A DNA stretch of 64,000 nucleotides. Source: Novosphingobium resinovorum (GTDB lineage Bacteria; Pseudomonadota; Alphaproteobacteria; Sphingomonadales; Sphingomonadaceae). Shown here piece after piece: positions 1 to 8,543 of this stretch. Made by a program: the position numbers and the translations under genes. The notes beneath the pieces were generated by a model. The model saw only the letters and a program-made list of their open reading frames with translations, was not told the DNA's origin and ran no database searches. How positions within the stretch are numbered: the stretch's first letter is position 1; every line of letters begins with the position of its first letter. The stretch is taken from assembly GCF_027922145.1 (NCBI RefSeq), contig NZ_BSFC01000043.1, positions 164,021-228,020 on the forward strand. The letters run 5' to 3'.

Positions 1-1812
1 TTCGACATCGACCGCGTCGAAGTGCTGAAAGGCCCGCAGGGCACCACCTTCGGCGCCAGCTCGATGGCGGGCACGATCCGCTACATCACCAAGAAGGCCG
101 ATCCCGACGGCGGCGTAAACGGTTACGTCCAGTCGGCCCTGCGCGCCACCAAGGGCGCATCGCTGGGCATGCAGACCGACGGCGCCGTCAACCTGCCGGT
201 CATCCCCGGCGTCCTCGCCGTGCGGGCGTCGGGCTTCTATGCCGACCTGCCGGGCTGGATCGACAACCGCTTCGAGAAGGGCGCCAATGCCGAAAAGAGC
301 AAGGCCGGCCGCCTGACCGCCCGCCTGCAGGCAACGCCCGACCTGACGGTAGACCTCACCGCGATGTATCAGGACGTCCATCAGGACGCGAAGAACTTCT
401 ACAACAAGCTGGATTACGACGGCAACGCGCTGCCCTCGAACTATCAGGCCGACGAAGTGCGCGCGCCCTACAGCGACAAGAGCGAAATCTACAACGCGAC
501 CGTCAACTACAAGCAGCCCTTCGGCACGTTCACCGGCACCGTCTCGCGCTTCGTGCGTGACACCAGCTTCGTGCGCGACGCCTCGCTGGCGGCGCAGGCG
601 TTCCTTGGCCTGCCGCACGACACCACCGGCCGCAGCGCTCTGAAGCAGGACAAGCACCGCCGGGTGGACAGCGGCGAACTGCGCTTCGCGTCCGACTTCG
701 ACGGTCCGTTCCAGATCCTCGTCGGCGGCTTCTTCCAGAACGAGAACCGCTTCTTCAACAGCTCGTGGCCCAAGGCTGACGTAAACGGCAACCTGCCCGC
801 CGATGCCGACATGCTGCTCGACCGCACCGTCGACACCCGCATCAAGGAACGCGCGCTGTTCGGCGAACTCAGCTACGAGATCGTGCCGGACCTGACCTTC
901 ACCGCAGGCGGCCGCCTGTTCGACTTCAAGCTTGAGCAGCAGTCGGTCGCCAACGTCGCGTTCGGCGGCGGCACCGGCGCGGGCGCCGGTCCGGTGCTGC
1001 ACACCAAGGACAACGGCCTGATCGGCCGCTTCAATCTGGCGTACAAGCTGAGCGATCAGGTCAACACCTACGTTCAGGTCGCGCAGGGCTACCGCTCGGG
1101 CGGCACCAACGACCAGACCGCCGCCGCCATCGCCAACGTCGTCATCCCCGACGGTTACGGCTCGGACTCGCTGTGGTCCTACGAGTGGGGCGTGAAGACC
1201 ACGCTGCTCGACCGCAAGCTGTTCCTGAACGGCGCAGTCTACTACATCGATTGGTCGGACATTCAGGTCTCGCAGCAGGCGACCGACGGCACCGTGTCGT
1301 TCGGCTACACCGGCAACGGCGGCAAAGCCGAGGTCAAGGGCATCGAAATGACGCTCGATGCGCGTCCGGTCCCGGGCCTGCAGATCAACCTGTCGGGTAA
1401 CTACAACACCGCCAAGCTGGCGCAGGACAACCCCGTCGCGGGCACCGGCAACAAGGGCGACCGCATCCCCTACGTGCCGGAATTCACCGGCGCGGGCAGC
1501 GTCAACTACACCACTTTCGTGGACGCGCTGGGCGTGGACGCTTCCTTCGGTGCGGACGTGAGCTATCAGGGTTCGATGGCGACCAAGTTCAACCCGACCA
1601 TCGACAACTACCAGCCACTCGACTCCTACTGGCTGGTCGGCATGCACGCCGGCATCAGCAAGGGTCCGTGGCAGGTGAACCTCAACGTCACCAACCTGTT
1701 CAACGACCAGACCACGATCAACTACAACGAGATCGTCCCGGGCGTGTACCCGCTGGGCTACTACATGAACCGTCCGCGCACCGTCAGCCTGTCGGGAATG
1801 GTGAAGTTCTGA
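1..1812 (+). CDS. TonB-dependent receptor, 3' part (5' end outside window)
   Basis: The reading frame is open from base 1, so the gene begins upstream of the window and lacks its signal peptide, TonB box and most of its plug. The first visible residues are the conserved plug motif VEVLKGPQGTTFG. About 595 residues of alternating beta-strand sequence rich in Tyr, Asp, Asn and Gly follow (the outer-membrane barrel). The protein ends in the usual aromatic C-terminus (SGMVKF), the barrel-assembly signal. Receptors of this family import siderophores, glycans or other large ligands using TonB energy. The glycosidase gene begins 2 nt after the stop, so a sugar or glycoside ligand is a reasonable guess, but the ligand cannot be read from the sequence. 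Confidence 0.93.
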   Translation, partial: FDIDRVEVLKGPQGTTFGASSMAGTIRYITKKADPDGGVNGYVQSALRATKGASLGMQTDGAVNLPVIPGVLAVRASGFYADLPGWIDNRFEKGANAEKSKAGRLTARLQATPDLTVDLTAMYQDVHQDAKNFYNKLDYDGNALPSNYQADEVRAPYSDKSEIYNATVNYKQPFGTFTGTVSRFVRDTSFVRDASLAAQAFLGLPHDTTGRSALKQDKHRRVDSGELRFASDFDGPFQILVGGFFQNENRFFNSSWPKADVNGNLPADADMLLDRTVDTRIKERALFGELSYEIVPDLTFTAGGRLFDFKLEQQSVANVAFGGGTGAGAGPVLHTKDNGLIGRFNLAYKLSDQVNTYVQVAQGYRSGGTNDQTAAAIANVVIPDGYGSDSLWSYEWGVKTTLLDRKLFLNGAVYYIDWSDIQVSQQATDGTVSFGYTGNGGKAEVKGIEMTLDARPVPGLQINLSGNYNTAKLAQDNPVAGTGNKGDRIPYVPEFTGAGSVNYTTFVDALGVDASFGADVSYQGSMATKFNPTIDNYQPLDSYWLVGMHAGISKGPWQVNLNVTNLFNDQTTINYNEIVPGVYPLGYYMNRPRTVSLSGMVKF

Positions 1813-1814
1813 TC

Positions 1815-4436
1815 ATGACCTCTGCTGTCTCGAAGTTCGTCCTCGGGTCGCACCGTACGGCAGTCGCATCCCGGAGAGCCTTGCTCTCCGGGATCGCGTT
1901 TTGTGCCGTGGCGACCGCTCCCGCCTTCGCAGCCCCGGCCGACAAGCCGTGGCTGGACGCCGCCCGCACGCCCGAACAGCGGGCGGAGCTGGTGGTCGCG
2001 GCGATGACGGACGACGAGAAGCTGAAGCTCCTTCAGGGCGATACCGAGCTTGATGCCAACGGCACCGGCGTCAACGCCTGCGTCGGCCACATCAGCGGCA
2101 TCGCCCGCCTCGGCCTGCCGCGCCTGTGCATGGGCGATGGCCCGGCGGGCGTCGGCAACGGCATGAAGGGCGTGACGCAGTTCCCCGCCCCCGTCATGGG
2201 CGCGGCGACCTTCGACCGCGACCTGATGACCGCCTACGGCAAGGCGCTGGGCGCCGAGCACGCGGGCAAGGGGCGCAACGTGGTGCTCGCCCCCACCATC
2301 AACATCATCCGCACCCCCAAGTGGGGCCGCCTTGCCGAGACGCTGAGTGAGGACCCCTACCTGACCGCGCAACTGGGCACCGCGATCACCGGCGGTATCC
2401 AGTCGCTCGGCCTGATCGCCACGCCCAAGCACTTCGCGGCGAACAACCAGGAATGGCTGCGTCTGGGCGACGGTCCCGCCTACGAGGCGGTGGACGCCAT
2501 CGTCCCCGAGCGCGCGCTTCGCGAGATCTACTACCCCGGCTTCGAGGCGGTGGTGAAGCAGGGCAAGGCCGGCTCGATCATGTGCGCGTACAACCGCGTC
2601 AACGGTGAGTACGCCTGCGAGAACCCCGGCACGCTGGGCAATCTCAAGCGCTGGGGCTTCGACGGGTTCGTCGTTGCCGACTGGTACTTCGCCCACCGCT
2701 CCACCGCGCCCTCGGTGAAGGCGGGGCTGGACATTTCCATGCCCGGCGGCGTCAGCCCCTTCGGGTTCGCGGAGTTCTACGGGGTCAAGGAACTGAAAGC
2801 CGCGCGGGCGAGCGGCGCCATCACGCAGGCCGACATCGACGGCATGGTGAAGCGCATCGTCACCCCGATGTTCCGCCTCGGCCTCGTCGATCATCCGATC
2901 GCGGCGGCCGACGCCAATGCGAACGTGCGCGATCCGGCGCACCTCGTTCTCTCGGAAAAGATCGCCGAGGAAGGCACCGTGTTGCTGCGCAACGAGCGCG
3001 GCGTACTGCCCCTGAAGGCGAAGACTATCGCCGTGATCGGCGACGATGCGGGCGCGAACGTCCAGACGTCCGAACGCTACGGCGGTTTCGTGAAGACCGA
3101 GGACGTCGGCACGCTCAAGGCCCCGGTCGATGCGATCAAGGCGGCGCTCGGCGACAAGGCGAGCGTGACATATGCGCGCGGCACCCTTGGCATCGCGCCG
3201 CTGCCCGCCATGCCGGCCTCGGCCTTCGAGGGCCTGACGGCGCGTTACTACGCCTCGCCCGACTGGAAGGGCGAGCCGCTCGTCACCCGCAAGGAAGCGT
3301 CGATCGACTACGCCGAGGCCGGTCCCAAGGCGGGCGTGCAGGGCTTGCCCTCATTGTGGTCGGCGTGCTGGACGGCGGGCTTCGTGCCGCCGAAGACCGG
3401 CACTTATCGCTTCTCGCTCAACGGCGGCGGCGAGATCGCGCTGCTGATCGACGGCAAGCGCGTGGCCTACGTGCCCAAGCAGAGCTTCCGCCTTGCCACT
3501 CACGGCACCGTCTGGCTCGAAGCGGGCAAGCGCGTGGCGCTGCAGCTTGATTATTCCAACGCGCCGACGCTCTCGGCCAACGAGTTGCGCCTCGGCTGGC
3601 AGGCGCCGGATTCGACGCTGATCGACGAGGCGGTCGCCGCCGCGAAGAAGGCGGAAGTGGCTGTGGTCTTCGTCGCCGATCACGTTTCCGAAGGCGCGGA
3701 TCGCACCGATCTCAAGCTGCCGGGCGATCAGGACGCGCTGGTCGAGGCGGTCGCTGCGGCCAACCCCAACACCGTCGTCGTGCTCCACACCGTCGGCCCG
3801 GTGCTGATGCCGTGGCGCGACAAGGTCGCGGGCATCCTCGCCGCCTGGTATCCGGGCGAGCAAGCGGCCGATTCCATCGCCGCGCTGCTGACCGGCAAGG
3901 CCAACCCCTCGGGCAAGCTGCCCGTTACCTTCCCGGCGGACGAGGTCAACGGCCCCGCCGACCAGCCCGCCCGCTACCCCGGCATCGGCACCACCGCGCG
4001 CTATGACGAAGGCATTCTCGTCGGCTACCGCTGGTACGACGCCAAGGGCATCGCGCCGCTCTATCCCTTCGGCCACGGTCTGTCCTACACCCGCTTCGCC
4101 TACAGCGGGCTGAAGCTGGCGAAATCGGGCGATGGTTGGTCGGTGCGTGCCACCGTGCGCAACACCGGCAAGGTCGCTGGCGACGAAGTGGCGCAGCTTT
4201 ACGTCTCGATGCCCGCCGCCGCCAACGAACCGCCGCGGCATTTAAAGGGCTTCGCGCGCGTCTCGCTGCAGCCGGGCAAGTCGGCCACGGTCGAATTCCC
4301 GCTGGACCGCCGCGCGCTGTCCTACTGGGACGAGACCGCGCACGACTGGCAACTGGCCAAGGGCAGCTACCGCGTCCAGATCGGTTCCAGCTCGCGCGAC
4401 CTGCCGCTGGGCAAGGACTTCGATCCGGCGCGGTGA
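1815..4436 (+). CDS. GH3 beta-glycosidase with PA14 insertion, exported
   Basis: This 873-residue protein belongs to glycoside hydrolase family 3 (beta-glucosidase/beta-xylosidase type). The ATG at 1815, 2 nt after the receptor stop, gives a plausible export signal ending near APAFA (about residue 35). An ORF start further upstream would run through the receptor gene and is rejected. The order is: GH3 N-terminal barrel with the KHFAANNQE motif, then VVADW with the likely nucleophile Asp289 (most relatives have SDW), the GH3 C-terminal domain, an inserted PA14 carbohydrate-binding domain (about residues 475-600), and a C-terminal fibronectin III-like domain. It probably releases terminal sugars from oligosaccharides or plant glycosides in the periplasm and is co-transcribed with the receptor. 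The exact substrate is not predictable. Confidence 0.92.
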   Translation: MTSAVSKFVLGSHRTAVASRRALLSGIAFCAVATAPAFAAPADKPWLDAARTPEQRAELVVAAMTDDEKLKLLQGDTELDANGTGVNACVGHISGIARLGLPRLCMGDGPAGVGNGMKGVTQFPAPVMGAATFDRDLMTAYGKALGAEHAGKGRNVVLAPTINIIRTPKWGRLAETLSEDPYLTAQLGTAITGGIQSLGLIATPKHFAANNQEWLRLGDGPAYEAVDAIVPERALREIYYPGFEAVVKQGKAGSIMCAYNRVNGEYACENPGTLGNLKRWGFDGFVVADWYFAHRSTAPSVKAGLDISMPGGVSPFGFAEFYGVKELKAARASGAITQADIDGMVKRIVTPMFRLGLVDHPIAAADANANVRDPAHLVLSEKIAEEGTVLLRNERGVLPLKAKTIAVIGDDAGANVQTSERYGGFVKTEDVGTLKAPVDAIKAALGDKASVTYARGTLGIAPLPAMPASAFEGLTARYYASPDWKGEPLVTRKEASIDYAEAGPKAGVQGLPSLWSACWTAGFVPPKTGTYRFSLNGGGEIALLIDGKRVAYVPKQSFRLATHGTVWLEAGKRVALQLDYSNAPTLSANELRLGWQAPDSTLIDEAVAAAKKAEVAVVFVADHVSEGADRTDLKLPGDQDALVEAVAAANPNTVVVLHTVGPVLMPWRDKVAGILAAWYPGEQAADSIAALLTGKANPSGKLPVTFPADEVNGPADQPARYPGIGTTARYDEGILVGYRWYDAKGIAPLYPFGHGLSYTRFAYSGLKLAKSGDGWSVRATVRNTGKVAGDEVAQLYVSMPAAANEPPRHLKGFARVSLQPGKSATVEFPLDRRALSYWDETAHDWQLAKGSYRVQIGSSSRDLPLGKDFDPAR

Positions 4437-4454
4437 CCTGCTAGGGACTGGCTT

Positions 4455-4538
4455 CGTCATTGCGAGCGCAGCGAAGCAATCCATAGCGGTGTAGTGCTGC
4501 CCTGGATTGCCGCGCCCCTTCGGGGCTCGCAATGACGA
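4455..4538. repeat. imperfect palindromic intergenic repeat, copy 1
   Basis: The element begins CGTCATTGCGAGCGCAGCG and ends in the inverted form CTCGCAATGACGAG, with an inner CAATCC/GGATTG pair. It can fold into a long hairpin. It lies between the GH3 stop and the next regulator and may act as a terminator or mRNA 3' stabiliser. The same element occurs at 5505-5580, 11482-11559 and 62719-62794. Confidence 0.85.
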
Positions 4539-4554
4539 GCGGTGTGCGAGTCCC

Positions 4555-4561
4555 AAAGGAG
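4555..4561 (+). promoter_or_regulatory. ribosome binding site supporting a TTG start
   Basis: AAAGGAG lies 6 nt before TTG at 4568. The alternative ATG at 4532 lies inside the palindromic repeat and has no Shine-Dalgarno sequence, so TTG is the better start of the LysR gene. Confidence 0.65.
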
Positions 4562-4567
4562 TTCGAT

Positions 4568-5485
4568 TTGTCCGAAGCCGGAATGCGATACCTGCTGGAA
4601 GCGCTCAGCGCCGGATCGATGCGCGCGGCGGGGGATAGGCTCAACGTCGCGCCGTCCTCGATCAGCCGCCAGATCGCGCAGCTGGAGAGCCAGTACGGCC
4701 TCGCCCTGATAGAGAAGGGGCGGCGCGGCGTGCGACTGACCCATGCGGGCGAGATCGTGATCGCCCACTACCGCAACCAGTTGGCCGACCGCGAGGCGCT
4801 GCGTGCCAAGCTGGAGGAACTGCGCTCGGTCCGGACGGGCCAAGTGACTGCGGCGATCGGCGACGGCTTCGCGGGGCAGAGCTTTACCTCGATCGTCAGC
4901 CAGTTCTCGCAGGCGAACCCGCTGATCCGGCTGGAGATCCTCACCGGCTCCACAACCGAGATCCTGCGCATGATCGCGGATGACGAGGCGCATTTCGGCC
5001 TCGTCTTCTCGACCCCGAACGACATGAAGATCCACGTCCGCTCGGTGATTGCGCAGCCACTGATGGCGATCATGCTGCCGGACAACCCGCTGGCCGCACA
5101 GCCGAGCGTCACCATTGCCCAATTGGCGCAAGTGCCGCTGGTGCTGCCGCCCGCCCACTTCCGCATCCGCCAGATCCTGAGCGCGGCCGAGGCCAATTCG
5201 AAGACCTATTTCCAGCCCGCGATCACCTCCAACTCGATCCACGTCATGCAGGACATGGTGCGCGCCGGGATCGCCGTTGCCATCCTGCCGCAGATTTCCG
5301 TATGGTCCGAACTTACCGAGGGCGCGATGGTCAGCGTGCCGATTGCCGACGACAGCATCGAGGAAACCACCACCAGCCTCGTCCTGCGCTCCGGCCGCCA
5401 GCTGGAAGGCGCCCCGCTGCGTCTGCTCAAGCGTATCGAGGCGCAGCTGCGGCAGTGGAACCGGCCGGTGGGGCGGGAACGGTGA
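4568..5485 (+). CDS. LysR-family transcriptional regulator
   Basis: The 305-residue protein has an N-terminal winged helix-turn-helix (LSAGSMRAAGDRLNVAPSS, then ISRQIAQLE) and a C-terminal periplasmic-binding-protein-like effector domain, the usual LysR layout and length. A TTG start at 4568 is chosen from the adjacent AAAGGAG; starts at 4532 or 4583 are possible. It sits upstream of a symporter unit whose promoter carries an inverted repeat with T-N11-A spacing. The same inverted repeat occurs before the lyase/dehydrogenase operon and the VOC/Rid operon, so this protein is the best candidate regulator of all three. The inducer is unknown but is presumably the imported amino acid-like substrate or an intermediate. 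Confidence 0.9.
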   Translation: MSEAGMRYLLEALSAGSMRAAGDRLNVAPSSISRQIAQLESQYGLALIEKGRRGVRLTHAGEIVIAHYRNQLADREALRAKLEELRSVRTGQVTAAIGDGFAGQSFTSIVSQFSQANPLIRLEILTGSTTEILRMIADDEAHFGLVFSTPNDMKIHVRSVIAQPLMAIMLPDNPLAAQPSVTIAQLAQVPLVLPPAHFRIRQILSAAEANSKTYFQPAITSNSIHVMQDMVRAGIAVAILPQISVWSELTEGAMVSVPIADDSIEETTTSLVLRSGRQLEGAPLRLLKRIEAQLRQWNRPVGRER

Positions 5486-5504
5486 TGTCAGGTTACCTTC
5501 GGAT

Positions 5505-5580
5505 CGTCATCACGAGCGCAGCGAAGCAATCCAGGGCAGTAGATCGCCCTGGAGTGCTTCGCTACGCTCGCAATGACGAG
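5505..5580. repeat. imperfect palindromic intergenic repeat, copy 2
   Basis: It has the same arms as copy 1 (CGTCATCACGAGCGCAGCGA and its inverted partner ending CGCTCGCAATGACGAG), with a CCAGGGC/GCCCTGG inner stem. It begins 19 nt after the LysR stop, so a transcription-end role is plausible. Confidence 0.85.
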
Positions 5581-5607
5581 ATGGGTGGAAGGTAATCATA
5601 CGGGTCG

Positions 5608-5650
5608 GCGTTTCGTTTTTCGCAACGTTTCGAGCATTGATTCGTCATTG
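5608..5650 (+). promoter_or_regulatory. candidate LysR operator/promoter before DUF3311-symporter
   Basis: GCGTTTC-N7-GCAACGT at 5608-5628 is followed after exactly 17 nt by CATTG at 5646-5650. The arms contain a T-N11-A LysR-type core (T5612 to A5624). This is the most degenerate of three related sites; the others are at 7467 and 11591 with identical spacing. Further GCAAC half-sites follow around 5654 and 5684. Confidence 0.6.
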
Positions 5651-5702
5651 AATGCAACGTTGACGGCGTCCACGCTGCTCATTGCAACATCCGAGAGCAC
5701 TG

Positions 5703-5936
5703 ATGACTGACCCGACCGACGACCCCGAAGACACCGGCCTGTCGCGCGCCGACCTGCTGCTGTTGCTGCCGTTCGTGTGGCAACTGGGCTTCGCGCCATG
5801 GGCCAACGGCGTCGAGTGGGCACCGCTGGGCCTGCCGTTCGGGATGGTCTGGCAGATGGCGGGCATCCTCTTCGCCACCGCCGTTCTGGGCCTGCGCTTC
5901 ATGCTCGACACGCGCAACAGGAAGGGCGGGGCATGA
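5703..5936 (+). CDS. DUF3311 small membrane protein
   Basis: This 77-residue protein has two hydrophobic segments (around residues 19-35 and 42-62) and a short charged tail. Its N-terminus is acidic. It resembles the DUF3311 family, which is commonly encoded directly before sodium:solute symporters. The ATG at 5703 is preferred over an in-frame TTG at 5682. Its stop overlaps the symporter start (ATGA), so the two are translationally coupled and probably form one transporter. The precise role of the small subunit is not known. Confidence 0.8.
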   Translation: MTDPTDDPEDTGLSRADLLLLLPFVWQLGFAPWANGVEWAPLGLPFGMVWQMAGILFATAVLGLRFMLDTRNRKGGA

Positions 5937-7387
5937 TCCTCTCGCTCATCCTGCTGATCGTGTGCGGCACCGTCGCCGGATCGATGCTCTATGGCCGCCG
6001 CAAGCAGAAGCGCGCGCAGACCATGGAGGAATGGGCGCTTGGTGGCCGCAAGCTGGGTACGCTGGTGTTCTGGTTCCTCAACGCCGGTGAGATCTACACG
6101 ACCTTCGCCGTGCTCGGTATTTCGGGCTTTGCCTGGGCCTATGGCGCGCCTGCCTATCTGGCGTTCTGCTCGGTCTCGCTGTCGGCGGCGCTGGGCTATT
6201 GGCTGACGCCGATGATCCATGCCTATGGGCGGCGCCACGGCCTTGTCACGCAGGCGGACTTCTTCGCGCACCGCTATCAGGCGCGCTGGCTGGGCGTCTG
6301 CGTGGCGGCGGCGGGGCTGATCGCGCTGGTGGTCTACGTGCAGATCCAGGTCACCGCGCTGACTCTGGTGGTGCGCCTCGCCGCAGGGCCGTGGGTGAGC
6401 CAGGGCGCGGCGGCGGGCTTTTCGGTCGTGCTGATGCTGCTCTTCGTGTTCCTCGCGGGCCTGCGCTCCGCCGCCTTCGCCGCGGGCGTGAAGGACGTGC
6501 TGATGCTGATCGTGGTGATCGTGCTGGCCTGGACCGTCGCGAACGTGGTGGGCGAGGCTTCGGTGCTCGACGTCTTCCGCACCGTCGGCGAGCGTTTCCC
6601 GCAGGCCACCCGCTTCCCCGGTCTCAAGCCCGAACTCGGCCTCGACGTGACCTGGCTGGTGACCTCGGCGATCAACGTGGCGCTGGGGACGTACATCTTC
6701 CCGCACATGTTCCAGCTGTGCTACTCGGCCGACAGCGGCACGACGATCCGGCGCAACGCGGTGTTCCAGCCGATCTACTCGCTCTCGTATTTCTTCATCA
6801 TCCTGCTCGGCTTCGCGGCGCTGCTGGCCGGGACCAAGGCCCCCGGCGGCGACCCCAATGCGCTGCTGCTGGCCTTCGTGGAGCAGCGCTATCCGGCGTG
6901 GATGCTCGGCGTGCTGGCGGGGACGGCCTCGCTGCTGGCGCTTGTGCCCGGCTCGGTGCTGCTGCTGACCTGCGGGTCGATCTTTGGCCGCAACATCGTG
7001 CGCCCGCTGGTGCCGACCATAGACGACCGCACCGAACTGCTGGTCTCGCGCCTCGCCATGGTCGTGTTCGCCGCGATCGCGCTTTACCTGACTTTGGGTG
7101 CGAGCGGCTCGCTGGTCGAGATCGGCCTGTCCGCCTATGCAGCGATCGGTATGCTGGCGCCGGGCGTCTACTGCGCCTTCCTGCTGCGCCGCACGAGCGC
7201 CGCCGCCGTCCTGTGCGGATTGCTGACGGGCTATGCGGTACTCTGGGTGCCCGCGCTGTCGAGCCTTGCCGCCGCATGGTTCCCGCACTGGGAGATCGGC
7301 CTCGTCGCGCTGGTCGCCAATGCCGCGGTCACCGTGGGCCTGTCTCTGGCAAGCCCGCGCAAGGTGCTCGTCGCTCAACCCGCCTGA
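5933..7387 (+). CDS. sodium:solute symporter (SSS) family permease
   Basis: The 484-residue protein has about 13 hydrophobic segments. It contains SSS-family signatures such as EEWALGGRKLG after the first helix, NAGEIYTTFAVLG in the second, and GLRSAAFAAGVKDVLM in the middle. These proteins couple Na+ influx to uptake of amino acids, sugars, carboxylates or vitamins across the inner membrane. The start overlaps the DUF3311 stop. The next operon encodes a DapA-family lyase and an FAD dehydrogenase under a matching operator, so the likely cargo is an imino acid, amino acid or opine. This is inference from context. Confidence 0.9.
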   Translation: MILSLILLIVCGTVAGSMLYGRRKQKRAQTMEEWALGGRKLGTLVFWFLNAGEIYTTFAVLGISGFAWAYGAPAYLAFCSVSLSAALGYWLTPMIHAYGRRHGLVTQADFFAHRYQARWLGVCVAAAGLIALVVYVQIQVTALTLVVRLAAGPWVSQGAAAGFSVVLMLLFVFLAGLRSAAFAAGVKDVLMLIVVIVLAWTVANVVGEASVLDVFRTVGERFPQATRFPGLKPELGLDVTWLVTSAINVALGTYIFPHMFQLCYSADSGTTIRRNAVFQPIYSLSYFFIILLGFAALLAGTKAPGGDPNALLLAFVEQRYPAWMLGVLAGTASLLALVPGSVLLLTCGSIFGRNIVRPLVPTIDDRTELLVSRLAMVVFAAIALYLTLGASGSLVEIGLSAYAAIGMLAPGVYCAFLLRRTSAAAVLCGLLTGYAVLWVPALSSLAAAWFPHWEIGLVALVANAAVTVGLSLASPRKVLVAQPA

Positions 7388-7466
7388 CGACAGGCGACTG
7401 AGGCGCAAGACAACGCCGCGTCCGGTTCCGACCGGGCGCGGCGTCTTCGTGTCCGGGCCATGTCCG

Positions 7467-7509
7467 ACGTTGCAGCCAGCGCAACGTTTTCGCCCGATGC
7501 GCGCCATTG
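7467..7509 (+). promoter_or_regulatory. candidate LysR operator/promoter before the lyase operon
   Basis: A perfect inverted repeat, ACGTTGC-N7-GCAACGT (7467-7487), has a T-N11-A core (T7471 to A7483). It is followed after 17 nt by CATTG (7505-7509) and then GGAAAAC. The 11591 site matches it over about 50 bases at the same spacing. The pattern fits a LysR recognition site plus an activation site. Confidence 0.7.
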
Positions 7510-7614
7510 TTGGAAAACAACCCCGCTGGCATCGATCGTCTGAAGGCAGAGAGCGGGACAAAGATCGCGCCGCTGCAGCAGGAATTTCCGCAGGTCAGGA
7601 ACAAGGACGAAGCA

Positions 7615-8541
7615 ATGACGGTCAGCAAGCGGTCACGGGTGAACTGGCAGGGCTATATTCCCGCCATCACGACCCCCTTCATCGACGAGGACACGCTCGA
7701 CGAAAAGGGCCTCGGCCTGCTGCTGGAGTGGCTCGTCGATCAGGGCATGCACGGCCTTGTGCTCGCCGGAACCACCGGCGAATGGACCAGCATGCGCCCC
7801 GACGAGCGCAAGCGCCTGTTCGCGCTGGCGGGTGCCCAGATGGCGAAGAAGGTGCCGCTCATCGCGGGCTGCTCCAGCTTCACCGCGCGCGAGACGATTG
7901 CTTATGCGCAGGCCGCCGCAGAGGCCGGTTTCGAGGGCGTGCTGATCACCCCGCCGCCTTACGTGCGTCCGCTACCGAACGAGATCGTGGCGTTCTACGA
8001 GGAAGTCGGCGCCGCCATCGACCTGCCGATCTGCGTCTACAACTGGCCTCCGGGCACCGGCATCGACATGCCGCTGGAGACGCTGCGCCGCCTTGCCGAC
8101 ATCGACGCGATCGTCGCCATCAAGCAGTCCACCCCGCGCTTCACGCACTTCATGGACACCGTCTTCGCGCTGGGCGAGCAGGTCCGCGTATTCGGCTACC
8201 CGATGGACGAACTGGGCCTGACGATGCTGCGCGTCCACGGCGGCGATGGCACGATGGGCGCGGGTGGCGTGCTCGGCCGCAACCAGACCGGCTTCTACGA
8301 CAAGCTGTGGGCCGGCGACATCGAGGGTGCGCGTGAATGCGGGCGCAAGGACCGGGTGCTGATGGAGGAATGGTATACGCCGGACCTCGTCGGCCGCTTC
8401 GGTTCCGGCCCGGCGATCCTCAAGGCCGCGCTCGATACTATGGGCCTGCCCGGCGGTCCGGTGCGCAAGCCGCTGATCGGCGTCACCGGCAAGGACCGCG
8501 AAAGCATTGCCGAGACGCTGCGAAAGCTCGATATGCTCTGA
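7615..8541 (+). CDS. DapA/NAL-family class I lyase (dihydrodipicolinate synthase-like)
   Basis: The 308-residue TIM-barrel protein is of normal family length when started at ATG 7615, behind AAGGACGA. A longer frame begins at 7507 but runs through the operator region. Class I features are visible: GTTGE at residues 52-56, the catalytic Tyr142 in YNWPPGTG, and the Schiff-base Lys170 in VAIKQST. Relatives include dihydrodipicolinate synthase, N-acetylneuraminate lyase, keto-deoxy-sugar-acid dehydratases and pyrroline-4-hydroxy-2-carboxylate deaminase. The following genes encode an HcnABC-like dehydrogenase, so the last activity (D-hydroxyproline catabolism) is attractive. No hydroxyproline epimerase or semialdehyde dehydrogenase is visible in the window, so the assignment stays open. 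Confidence 0.88.
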   Translation: MTVSKRSRVNWQGYIPAITTPFIDEDTLDEKGLGLLLEWLVDQGMHGLVLAGTTGEWTSMRPDERKRLFALAGAQMAKKVPLIAGCSSFTARETIAYAQAAAEAGFEGVLITPPPYVRPLPNEIVAFYEEVGAAIDLPICVYNWPPGTGIDMPLETLRRLADIDAIVAIKQSTPRFTHFMDTVFALGEQVRVFGYPMDELGLTMLRVHGGDGTMGAGGVLGRNQTGFYDKLWAGDIEGARECGRKDRVLMEEWYTPDLVGRFGSGPAILKAALDTMGLPGGPVRKPLIGVTGKDRESIAETLRKLDML

Positions 8542-8543
8542 CC

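Noticed and set aside
1668..1814. N-terminal extension of the GH3 gene into the receptor gene
   Set aside because: The extension reads through the receptor's last 50 codons in another frame. ATG 1815 gives a normal export signal.
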